From: Casuarina equisetifolia | Lineage: Eukaryota > Streptophyta > Magnoliopsida > Fagales > Casuarinaceae | NCBI GenBank assembly: GCA_028551475.1 | Contig: CM052358.1 | Span: 21,044,853 to 21,108,852, forward strand | Length of the DNA stretch: 64,000 bases | Reading direction: 5' to 3' | Part shown: in pieces, positions 21,547 through 31,212 of the stretch | How the letters are laid out: every line of letters begins with the position of its first letter | How positions within the stretch are numbered: the stretch's first letter is position 1 | Notes under the pieces: generated by a model | Databases searched by the model: none | What the model was told of the DNA's origin: nothing | The model's input: the letters and a program-made list of their open reading frames with translations, nothing else | Position numbers and translations under genes: made by a program

Positions 21547-24500
21547 TCATGTTCTCTTCTTCTTTGTCTGAAGCGTCATGCTCAGCTTGAAAAACATCCT
21601 TCCAGGTAATTTCACCATAAGGCCAGGGGAGTTGCTTAGGTTCAGAGGGCTCTGCACTGGTGGCACCAGCGTTCTTATTCTTCTCAGCTTCAGGTGCTTC
21701 TGAGCACTTTTCTTCTTCTTCTTCAGCGTTATACTTAAATTGAAAAACACATCTTCAGGTGATTTTGAGTGCTGTTGTTTAGCCTTTCTCTCAGCTCGCC
21801 GCTTGCACTGCCAAGCTTCTTCAAGCTTTTCTGCCAGATACTGTTGCTCCGCCTCGCACTCCTGTCGGCTAAGTTGATTACCAGCATTCTTATTCCGCTC
21901 AGCGAACCACATCTCTTTAGCCTCTTTCTCAACTCGCCGCTGCCATTCCAAAGCTTCGTCAAGCTTTCTTGCCTGGTGCTCTTGTTCAGTCTCCAATTTC
22001 TGTTGTCTAAGTTGATCAGGGATTGCAGCAATTCCAATCTCAGGTTCCAGATCATTTCTTTTCCGTTCAGCTTCAGGTGCTTTTGGGTGCTGTTCTTCGT
22101 CGGATTTGCTTTTAGCCCGAAAAACAAAATTCTGTTCAGGTGTAAAAGAACTCACGCCGCTGCTGCTGAAAGGCAACGGGATTGACCCAGATTGACGCTG
22201 CTGCTGCTGCTGCTCTTCACTTGAACCAACACTATCTTCATTACGTTTAGAGGGCCCTGCACTGGTGCCTCCGGCATTCATATTCTGCTCGACGAACCAC
22301 TTCTCTTTAGCCTCTCTCTCAAGTGGCCCTTGCCTCTCCAAAGCCTCATCAGGCATTCTTTCATCAAGTTCCTGTTGGGTAAGTTGATCAGTGATTGCAT
22401 CAACTTCAATCTCAGGTTCCAGATCGTTTCTTTTCCGTTTAGCTTCTGGTGCTTTTGGGCGCTGTTCTTCGTCGGATTTGCTTTTAGCCCGAAAAGCAAA
22501 ATTCTGTTCAGGTGTAAAAGAACTCATGCCGCTGCTGCTGAAAGGCAACGGGATTGACCCAGATTGACGCTGCTGCTGCTGCTCTTCACTTGAACCAACA
22601 CTATCTTCATTACGTTTGGAGGGCCCTGCACTGGTGCCTCCGGCATTCATATTCCGCTCAACGAACCACTTCTCTTTAGCCTCTCTCTCAAGTGGCCCTT
22701 GCCTCTCCAAAGCCTGTTCAAGCATTCTTTCATCAAGTTCCTGTTGGGTAAGTTGATCAGTGATTGCAGCAACTCCTATCTCAGGTTGAGGATCGTTTAT
22801 TTTCTGTTCAGCTTCAGGTGCTTTTGAGTGCTGTTCTTCGTCGGATTCGCTCTTTGCCTGAAAAACATCTTTCCGTTCAGGTGTACAAGAACCCACGTCG
22901 CTTAGAGGCAACGGGACTGACCCTGATTGACGCTGCTGCTTCTTACTTGAACCAACATCATCTTCATTATGTTCAGAGGGCACAGCACTGGTGCCTCCGG
23001 CATTCTTAGGTCGCCTCAGCCCCTCCAATACTTCTTCAATCTCTCTTTCGTCAAGTTCCTGTTGGTTAAGTTGATCAGTGCTTGCAGGAACAGCTATAAT
23101 AGAATCCGGATCCTTTCCATCATTCTCCTCTTGAATCGAATGCTGCTCTTCTGCACTACCAGTTGCCTAAAGTGCGAGAACATTCATTGACAAGACATTA
23201 GTTTCCGTCCAAGGTTCTTTACATATAACAAAACCAGTAACACACACCTTAACATCCTCGGGCTTTCCGCTATGCTTTTTCTTCTTTTTGTTCTTCTTCG
23301 ATTTTTTTTGTCCTTGTTTTGGACTTGCACTACTTTTGTCGGTGTTCTTCGTGGCATCAAGAGCAAGCTCTTCTAATAAAGTTCTTCTGACTGCCATAGA
23401 AGCCTTCTCTGCAGCATCTTTGTTGACCAGATCCTCCAGGCGTTTCTATAAACCAGGGATTCGTGAAAACATTCAGCACAGAAGCGATAAAAAACCTCAG
23501 AAATTTGAAGTAAAAAACACAAACCTGCACGAACGACCGCAACATGGGCACCAGAATGAACCGATAATCATAGGCACACAACTTCTTAAGGGCCTCATTC
23601 GTAAGCTCCAGGGCAATATTAGTTGCAAGAATTAACACATCCAGTAGGAAAAGCTGCAACACTTGCATTTTGAGGTCAATCACGAACAAGAAGTAATCAA
23701 CGTTAAATTTTGTAGATGTTTTACCCACCTGTTGATCCAAGCGTTGTCTCTGCCGCTGGAATTCCTTCTCTATTCCAGTGTCTTCCTGTGTGGCTTTCAG
23801 AATGCTCCATATGACATCCAACTTCAAGCTTCTAACGTCGTCCACTGCTTCACCATCAGCCTTAATGTCCGACCATCGCTTAACCAGCATGCCCAAATAA
23901 CTCTGTGGAACGCCCTGTAACCTTCTGTTCCTTACTTCTAAATACATCTTTTCAACTCCTTCAAATGCTTTCTCGTACCTTGAAAACTGGGGTTTCATCT
24001 CAAAAAGCTTCTTCAGACGATGAAATTCGGCTTCAACAATTTTGAAGAACTCCTGTCCCCGGCTTCTGCTAGCTTCTCTCATACTTGCCCATGTCTGTAA
24101 TCGTTCTGGAATTGGAGGATCTCGCTCCCATAACCAATAGAAAAAAGCATCATCATTAGGGTCCAAGTCTGCATGGCAAGTGCTAGAATCACCGACTGCA
24201 TTTGCATCATCTTTAAGGTCAGTAGTCTCTGCTAGCAACAACTGCTCATCGAGAAGAATATCGGAGAATTCTGTGTTGAAAATGACCCTGTCTCGAACGT
24301 CACGGTAAAAGTCCTGATCGTCCGTAAGGGTTTCAGCAACACAAGGCAGTGCAAAAACATTTGTCAAATCTTCCAACCATTCAAGAACACGTTTAAGCTC
24401 CGGAACCTCCAGAAAGCATACTGACTGTAATTGAGTCATGGTAAACATTTGATCAACCTTCTTTTGTTCCGGAATATGGTTCCGCAGCAAGTCTTTTATC

Positions 24501-25657
24501 AAAAACCGCAGCCTTTGGAAATGTTTGGATCCAAAGTACCCACTTCGTAAGAAATGTAGCAGCTTTGCTCGAATTTCCTTAATGAGTCCTTCCCGGTTGC
24601 TGTCGTCACAAAGCGGCCAACGGACCTGATGCAGAAGAATATTTGATTCCACTGCCATGATTTTGGCGGGCCACGACGATTCCACGGGCTTCCAAACCCC
24701 GTTTTCAACTCTCTTAATGAACGGTTCCCTTGCTTTATCTGGAATCATCCACCTAAAATCACCGGAAATAGTACCTAAATGTGCTTGAATTATATGCGAA
24801 TACGTGGATTGGTCTGTAAGAAATCTGTCACCGCAGCGAAAGCATTTCCAAAACCTCCAAGTCTTGGCCTCCTTAGCGAAATCTAACGCTTCCTTCAGAA
24901 ACTCCTCGGCCAAATCCTTCTCTGCGATGTTATTCTTTGTGAAATGCGCTTGGAGTTCTTGGATTCCAATTTTCCGCATTGCCTTCTTTCTATCAACAGG
25001 CATGCCCGTCCAGGAGGGCTTCACTCGCCAGATTTTTTTCCACTGCTCTTTCATGTCGACCTTCTTTTCCTGTAAGAAATCCTCCGACCTCGCCGCTAGA
25101 ATCTTCTTCTTCTTCTGGTGTAATGTCTCCATCTCGCTCTTGACCTTGAGCAGGGATTTATCTTCCAGGAGTTGCTTCCACTTGTCCCTTTGCTTCCAAG
25201 GTTCAAGAAGGATGATCTTGAGATTCGATCGCTCCCTGAGTTCCCAGAGTCTCCACCTAATCTTCATCTCCCGGTCCTTGGGCATCCTTTGTGTGGAGCC
25301 TGGCTCCTCCGGCCTCTCGATCTTCAACCCGCGCTCGCATTCTTGGAACGCGTCCTCATGCTGCCTAAGCCTCAAGAGAACTTGGGCGTGGAAGAGCGCG
25401 CAAGAGGTGGACGTCGGTGCCAGCGCCGCGGCTTGCCTCGAGGACTCGAGGGCCTTGACGAGGTGCTCTAGTCTCTTACTGGCACAGTTGCGGATTCGCG
25501 ACGCCGTTTTATAGTAAACGAGGCTTCGAGTGGCGTCGATCACGGGGGAGGCGGAGTGGCGGGAAAGCGTGGACTCCAAGATTTGAAGGGCTTCGGCGTA
25601 TTTGTCGCGGTCGAGAGACCGCAGTACATGATCGCATTCTCGGGCAACTTCGGTCAT
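21547..25657 (-). CDS. DUF627/DUF629 protein with expanded linker, gene D
   Basis: Proposed join: 25657-23729, 23653-23525, 23445-23248 and 23166-21547, about 1291 aa. The ATG used in gene C is GTG here (25723-25721), so the next in-frame ATG, codon 23 (MTEVARECDH), is taken. Introns are 75, 79 and 81 nt with GT-AG ends. The last intron ends CTTTAG, and its TAG is a stop only if the intron is retained. DUF627, DUF629 and the zinc finger are intact. Exon 4 has three linker repeats of about 120 codons against one in C. A one-base loss near 21742 (after SPEDV) shifts the frame, so the last 65 or so codons differ from C and end at 21547. The gene may be functional with a new C-terminus, or it may be a young pseudogene. 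Confidence 0.7.
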
Positions 25658-25739
25658 TGGAGGAGCAGCAGTTTGTGGAAGTTTAGAAGATGATGAAGTG
25701 GTGTTGGAGAGGTCGAGGTCCACTGCAATGGAGGGAAGT

Positions 25740-25995
25740 GGAGATAAGTTGATAGCAGTTCCAAATTAAATAGGCGCAGTGTGACTCAAGAAGCTGTTTC
25801 TTTTTTTCTCTGTTTCTTTTTATTTTTTTTTCGTGCCAATTAAATTACACTACTTCAAAATCATACAAATTCAGTTTAGTATTCAACGTTTACTTAAAAA
25901 AGAAATTAAACAATGACAGTATAATTAACAGAAAATGAAAATTATTTGAGAGATAATGTTTTTAATTGTCTTAAATAAAAAATAAGAAGTGATTT
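25740..25995 (-). promoter_or_regulatory. Conserved 5' flank of gene D
   Basis: It matches the flanks of A and C (AAATTAAATAGGCGCA, ACTCAAGAAGCTGTTTC and the CCAATTAAATTACACTAC-like block). It is a candidate promoter by conservation only. Confidence 0.35.
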
Positions 25996-26013
25996 TTTAG
26001 GAAATGCATAAAG

Positions 26014-26316
26014 TCAGTTCAATACTCCCAAAGAACTTGTAAAATTCTTCTTCATCATCTCCACCCTATGTGACAGGAGGTTGACTCCAAAAGCATCAGA
26101 AGGCAAGACTTGCTTGAACGACTGCAACAGAGAATTCTCCAATCCCTTTCGCGATGAATGGTTGTTGAGAAGGGAGACTAGTGTCATTGAAGGTGATACT
26201 TTAGAGCATTTTAAAGCATTAAAAAAAAAATGATGGAGAGGGGAAGCAGAAGAAGCGACTACTCCCGATTGACTGATATGCTTTTGTTCAGTGGATTCAG
26301 AGGAGATAACAGGCAA
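26014..26316 (-). pseudogene. 3' tail of copy F
   Basis: A 100-codon frame starts after LPVISSESTEQKHISQSG, which equals part of the C-terminal segment of gene E. It then diverges (FFFNALKCSKVSPS) and ends in LLQSFKQVLPSDAFGVNLLS, the segment found upstream of C and A. In F it is separated from the main body by a frameshift and a stop at 26376. It is read as debris between F and D rather than as a separate gene. Confidence 0.5.
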
Positions 26317-26375
26317 GCTGCTGGGCTGTTGCTCCGTAGTATCACCAGGCAGGCTGGTGGGCTTCTTCTTCTTCT

Positions 26376-28400
26376 TTATTCTTTTTCTTCTTCTTCCTCT
26401 TCTTCGTTCTTCTTCTTCACTGCTTCTTCTTCGTCTAAAGCGTCATACTCAACTTGAAAAACATCCTTCCACGTAATTTCTATTAAAACCCACATTACCG
26501 TGCCACGTAAACAAGAATCGGAATAATTCTTATTTTTCTCAAGAATATCACAAGAACACAAAACGTAAGCTTGCAAATTGTTGAAATGATTTCGATATAT
26601 TAAACTGTACAAGGAATTCTAATTTATAGACTAGTAAATAATAGGAAAGAAAAATCGTAAGACAATTTGATTTAAGTTACATATCTGCGAAATGAATTCG
26701 GATTGAAGAAGATCTTGGACGATTTTGGAATTTTTCCCAAACGCGGTATTGCCGTGATTGATGACTTGATCTGATTTCCTGATCTTGTGTTTTGGTGATG
26801 ATCGATTGTCTCTGTGCTCGAAAAGGAAACTTTTCCGGTGACTGAATTCCGGCTAGATGCATTTGGAGCTTCTCGAACTTTTCGGTGAGGGAGACGGCGC
26901 GGTGCTGAGGAATCGCGATGGTCGCGATGTTTACGATTCAGGGCTGACGTGGTTAGTGCAGCCACGTGTTGTATTCTGGGAGTGAGAGGTGCTGTCATGG
27001 CCAGGTGTACGTGGCACGGTAATGTGGGTTTTAATAATTTCACTATCAGGTCCTCCGTGAATCCAGGGGATTCGCTTTGGTTCAGAGGGCTCTGCACCTT
27101 TTTCTTCTTCTCCTCCTCTTTCTTGTTCTTCTTCTTGTTCTTCTTCTTCTTCAGCGTCATCCTCAACTTGAAAAACATCATCTTCAAGTGATTTTGATTG
27201 CTGTTCTTTAGCCTCTCTCTCAACTCGCCACTTGCACTGCCAAGCTTCTTCTAGCTTTTCAGCCAGATATTGTTGCTCTGCCTCCCATTCCTGTCGGCTA
27301 AGTTGATCACCGGCATTCTTATTCCGCTCGGCGAACCACTTCTCTTTAGCCTCTTTCTCAACACGCCACTGCCACTCCAAAGCTTGATCAACCTTTCTTG
27401 CCTGATACTCTTGCTCTGCCTCCAATTCCTGTTGGGTAAGTTGAACATTGATTGCAACAGCTCCTGTCTCAGGTTCCGGATCGTTTCCTTTCTGATCAGC
27501 TTCAGATGCTTCTGAGTGCTGTTCTTCGTCGAATTCGCTCTTATACTGAAAAACATCCTTCCACTCAGGTGTACGAGAACTCACGTCGCTGAAAGGCAAC
27601 CGGAATGTCCCAGATTGACGCTGCTGCTGCTCACTTGAACCAACATTGTCTTCATTGCGTTCAAAGGGCTCTGCACTGGTGCCTCCGGCACTCTTATTCC
27701 GCTCCGCGAACCACTTTTCTTTAGCCTCTCTCTCAAGTCGCCTCTGCCTCTCCAAAGCTTCTTCAAGCTTTCTTTCATCAAGTTCGTGTTGGGTAAGTTG
27801 ATCAGTGCTGGCAGGAACACTTATCACAGAATCCGGATCATATCCATCAATCTCCTTTTGAATCGAATGATGCTCTTCTGCAGTACCAGTTGCCTGTAAG
27901 ACAGGAACATTCATTGACAAGACATTAGTTTCCGTCCAAGATTCTTCACATAGAACAAAACCACTAACACACACCTTAGCATCCTCGGCCTTTCTGCGAC
28001 GCTTTTCTTCTTTTTGTGCTTCGATTTTTTCTGTCCTTGTTTTGGACTTACACTACTTTCTTCGGTGTTCTTCGCGGCATCAATAGCAAGCTCTTCTAAC
28101 AAAGTTCTTCTAACTGCCGCATAAGGCTTCTCTACAGCATCGTTGTTGACCAGATTCCCCGGGCGTTCCTGCAAAGGAGCGATTTGCCTCAGAAAAATTA
28201 AAAAGGAGGCCTAAAAGAAGGTGAGACTACTCAAGAAGACAGCCTAGAGAAGCCAATAAAAACCTTCATGAATGACTTCAACGCGAAAACCAGCATGAAT
28301 CGGTAATCATAACTACATAGATCGGAAAGTTTTAGCCACATCTTTCGCCAACGGCGGAAGGAGCGCAACATCAATTTCGTCAAGTTGCAACGCGTTCAAC
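26376..28400 (-). pseudogene. 5'-truncated DUF629-linker copy, gene F
   Basis: F is a sister of E with the same 5' truncation: an exon-2 remnant at about 28300-28400, an acceptor TTTGCAG and an exon starting at 28168 (ERPGNLVNN). One T is missing in the Lys-tract near 28003-28007, which shifts the frame to a stop. The reading frame resumes with the 81-nt intron (27894-27974) and exon 4 (27893 on: ATGTAEEHHSIQ). Exon 4 is interrupted after GGPDSEI by a 556-bp inverted-repeat element (26481-27036). It continues as TWKDVFQVEYDALDEEEAV, then a second one-base loss leads to a TAA at 26376. Two frameshifts and an insertion make it a pseudogene. Confidence 0.85.
26481..27036. mobile_element. 556-bp terminal-inverted-repeat element in gene F
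   Basis: Perfect 29-bp terminal inverted repeats lie at 26481-26509 (starting TATTAAAACCCACATTACCG) and 27008-27036. Both sides are flanked by ATTTC (26476-26480 and 27037-27041). Gene E has the uninterrupted site with a single ATTTC. The interior shows no transposase, so the element is non-autonomous (MITE-like). A 5-bp duplication with these termini does not clearly fit Mutator (9 bp), hAT (8), PIF/Harbinger (3) or mariner (TA), so the superfamily is left open. Confidence 0.85.
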
Positions 28401-28419
28401 GATGTCGATGATAAAGAGT

Positions 28420-30290
28420 TTAACTTTTAGAATTGGGTTTCTAGCCTACACTAGAATCTGCAGACTAAATCAAATTAGACAATACTACAAGATTTGCTAT
28501 AACTTATACGATCAGTAGAGGTTGAATTTAATTGTAAAACTTTAAGATTTCTTGTAATAGATGGGATTAACAAAAGCCGAATCTAACTACAAAATTTTAA
28601 GATTTGTTTAAATCAATATGAGTCCAAGTTTTAAGATTTTTTTAAATCGACAATGAGTCCAAAATTTTAAGATTTGATTTAATTGAGAAAATTAATAGAA
28701 GTTAACTTAGAAGAAAAATCAGAGTTTTTGGACAAAATGCAGAACCTACTTCTGTATTGGAAACTTGGACAGATTACAGAAGTTGTAATGCAAGGTTAGA
28801 CTATTGCCTGCTTTTCTCATAGGCAGCAAAGTCTCTTTATAGGCACTTGATGTCCACTTATTTCTACTCGTAAGTTTCTACGAAAGTTACTCAGTGACTT
28901 TGATCACTTGAGTAACTTGTTACATGGTGCAAGAGACCTTTTGTTTTCTTGTTTGTCTCTCCTTTCAACACAACCGTACTTCCACTGAAGTTTATGACTT
29001 GTTGATTGGTGTGCGGTTTCCAATCTGTGGTTGTCTCTCTCTGGATGCTTTGCTGTGTTTCATACGAGCTGTCTTGCCGACGGGGCAGTGCTTCCTGATG
29101 CATGAATCTACCAAAGGCTGACTTTACAACATCAATAGTGTAACAGCAAGTGGTGGGGCTCTCGGATATGCCATGGATCCTTGACGAGAAGCTAGGGCAC
29201 GTTGTGCAAGAACGTGCACGGCCTATGTCATCTTGTGTTCAGCCATTCCCTCAGTTTAAGGTGTCGGGTTAAGGTCAAGGTTGCTGTGTTCCACGTCCTC
29301 CATTGATCAACAGGATCATAGTTGCTTTGTGATTTGGTAGCTGGCTGTGAGATTACTTAGAGCACATGTGGTGGCAGTCCATGGTACAGCCAGCGATCAC
29401 CTTTTTGCATAACTGGACGACATACACGTTTAGTTCTGAGTTGTGAGCTTTGAGCTGAACTACCATGTTCACTATATTGTAGTGACACACGTAGTGCATG
29501 TGAGTCAGAAGGACCAGCAGATACAACTTCTTTTTCAAACTTAACTACAAAGCTTTAAGATTTGTTATAATCAGTTAGATCAATAGAAGTTGAACTCAGT
29601 TACAAAACTTCAAGATTTGCCATAATCGAAAAATTCAAAATTTTCTAACTAATCAAATTAACAGAAATAAAACTTAATTACAAAACTCTAAGGTTTGCAA
29701 ATTAATAGAAGTTGAACTTAACCACATAACTTAACTACATAACTCAAATTTATTTACAAATGATGATTCTCAAATAGTCAACGTTTTGACATGAATAAAC
29801 CTTTAACAAGACTCATTTTCTCCTTAAAATCGGTTCAATGACTTAAATAATATGAGATTATCTAAACTACTTTTAAGATGGATTGTAAACTTTGTGGAGG
29901 TGTAATATATCAAATTAGAAGCTATTTTTTTGGACCGTAACTTCATCTAAGATAATAAATGATTTACTAAACTTAGATTCTGATATGATTTTCATTTTCT
30001 TAAAACTATCTTATAAGAAAGATTCACATTTCTTATTTCAAAAGTGACTATGCAACTAGAATTTAGTTAATGTAGAATGATTTGGACTTACACCGAATCC
30101 ATACAAAAACATTATTGAGAAACTAAACTTGATTTTCTCACCTATTAGGAAAAAGATTCTGATATGATTTTCATTTTGATTTTCTTAAAACTATCTTATA
30201 AGAAAGATACTCATGTTTTATTTTGAAAAGGACTATGCAACTGGGATTTAGATAATGTGGGGCTAGGGGAGTTAGGACTTATAACTGGTG
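28420..30290. repeat. Duplicated upstream flank of copy F
   Basis: It matches 17460-18500 upstream of E with many small differences and no coding frame. It is interrupted by an insertion at 28710-29537 that E lacks. Confidence 0.75.
28710..29537. mobile_element. 828-bp insertion flanked by a 6-bp duplication
   Basis: E has an unbroken GTTAACTTAACTAC. Here AACTTA is present on both sides (28704-28709 and 29538-29543) of 828 bp not found elsewhere in the window. The ends are GAAGAAAAATCAGAG and ACTTCTTTTTCA, with only weak inverted similarity. Small open frames occur on both strands without recognisable motifs. The duplication suggests transposition, but the class is unknown. Confidence 0.65.
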
Positions 30291-31087
30291 AGTCCACCTA
30301 GTTAGGGGTTCCATTTTTTAGACAGCTCCTCCTCTACCCTTGATGTGCAAATTTGTGCAGCCTTTTTGTGATTTGAAGACATTTTTGGTGACAACTTAAT
30401 GTTTTTAATAGTCTTAATGACTAACTCAGGTGCTTCTCCTATTTATAGCTAATGACAACTTATTGTTGAGACTAACGATCTATGCTTAACAACCTTATTA
30501 ACAGAAGCTAACCAAACTAATAGAACTAATAGTTCATTTATCCTTTTTGTTCTTGTTTGGAGCTTTGCAATCACTATTGACATGGAACTTATAAGGTGAC
30601 GTGGCTATTGCACTTTTTTGGACTGCTATAGCTTGACCCATACATGATTGATTATGATAATGATAAATTTGCCAACAAGTGGTTTCAAAGATAGGTTGAT
30701 CAAGACTAAAGATGATGAATGGAACATAATGAATTCTTTATTGAGGTAAGATTTTATATGAGTATTAATTTAATATGAAGAGTATTTTCCTAACTCGTGA
30801 TTGTAATATCTTACTAGAAGAGTGTTTCTCTTCTAGCAATTCCTAACTACAACTAGTAAATATTAAATGATCAATACAAGGAGAGACAATGTGGAAATTG
30901 GTACCTTCATTTTCAATGAAGATGGCAGGCTCACTTGGGGCTTCTTTTGTATTCAATATCTTATTATAAAGAGCGGAGCACGAGGTGGCAATGGAGGATA
31001 TGTTCACAACCAATTTTAATCCAAACCAAAATTTTAAAATAACGGGAAGGGATGATCATTAGTTATACTTTTCATCAATTTGCTACA
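30291..31087. other. Array edge: retroelement debris and spacer relic
   Basis: Positions 30832-30955 resemble the RT-bearing debris of 20600-20690. From about 30968 to 31087 the sequence matches the spacer behind gene C (10792 onward). No gene is seen. This marks the right edge of the tandem array. Confidence 0.5.
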
Positions 31088-31212
31088 GAGTGTATGGTTC
31101 ACGCAGTTACGCAAATTTACACGATGAAGCAAGCTCTAGTACAGAATCTTCCTCCGGAAATTAGAGCTTGCTTCATCTTGTAAATTTGCGTAACTACGAG
31201 AAACATACACTC
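31088..31212. repeat. Fold-back repeat of the array 3' flank
   Basis: Two 50-nt arms (31088-31137 and 31163-31212) are reverse complements with about four mismatches, separated by 25 nt. Each arm is a copy of the array 3' flank seen at about 10915-10965 (GTTACGC, AATTTACAAGATGAA, CAAGCTC). The sequence could fold into a long hairpin if transcribed. Confidence 0.8.

Noticed and set aside
22196-22215. CAG/CTG microsatellite as an independent repeat locus
   Set aside because: It encodes the Gln run of the linker (EEQQQQ) and varies between copies like other codons.
23160-23175. Apparent nonsense TAG in gene D
   Set aside because: The TAG is the last three bases of a GT-AG intron shared with C, E and F. 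Splicing removes it.
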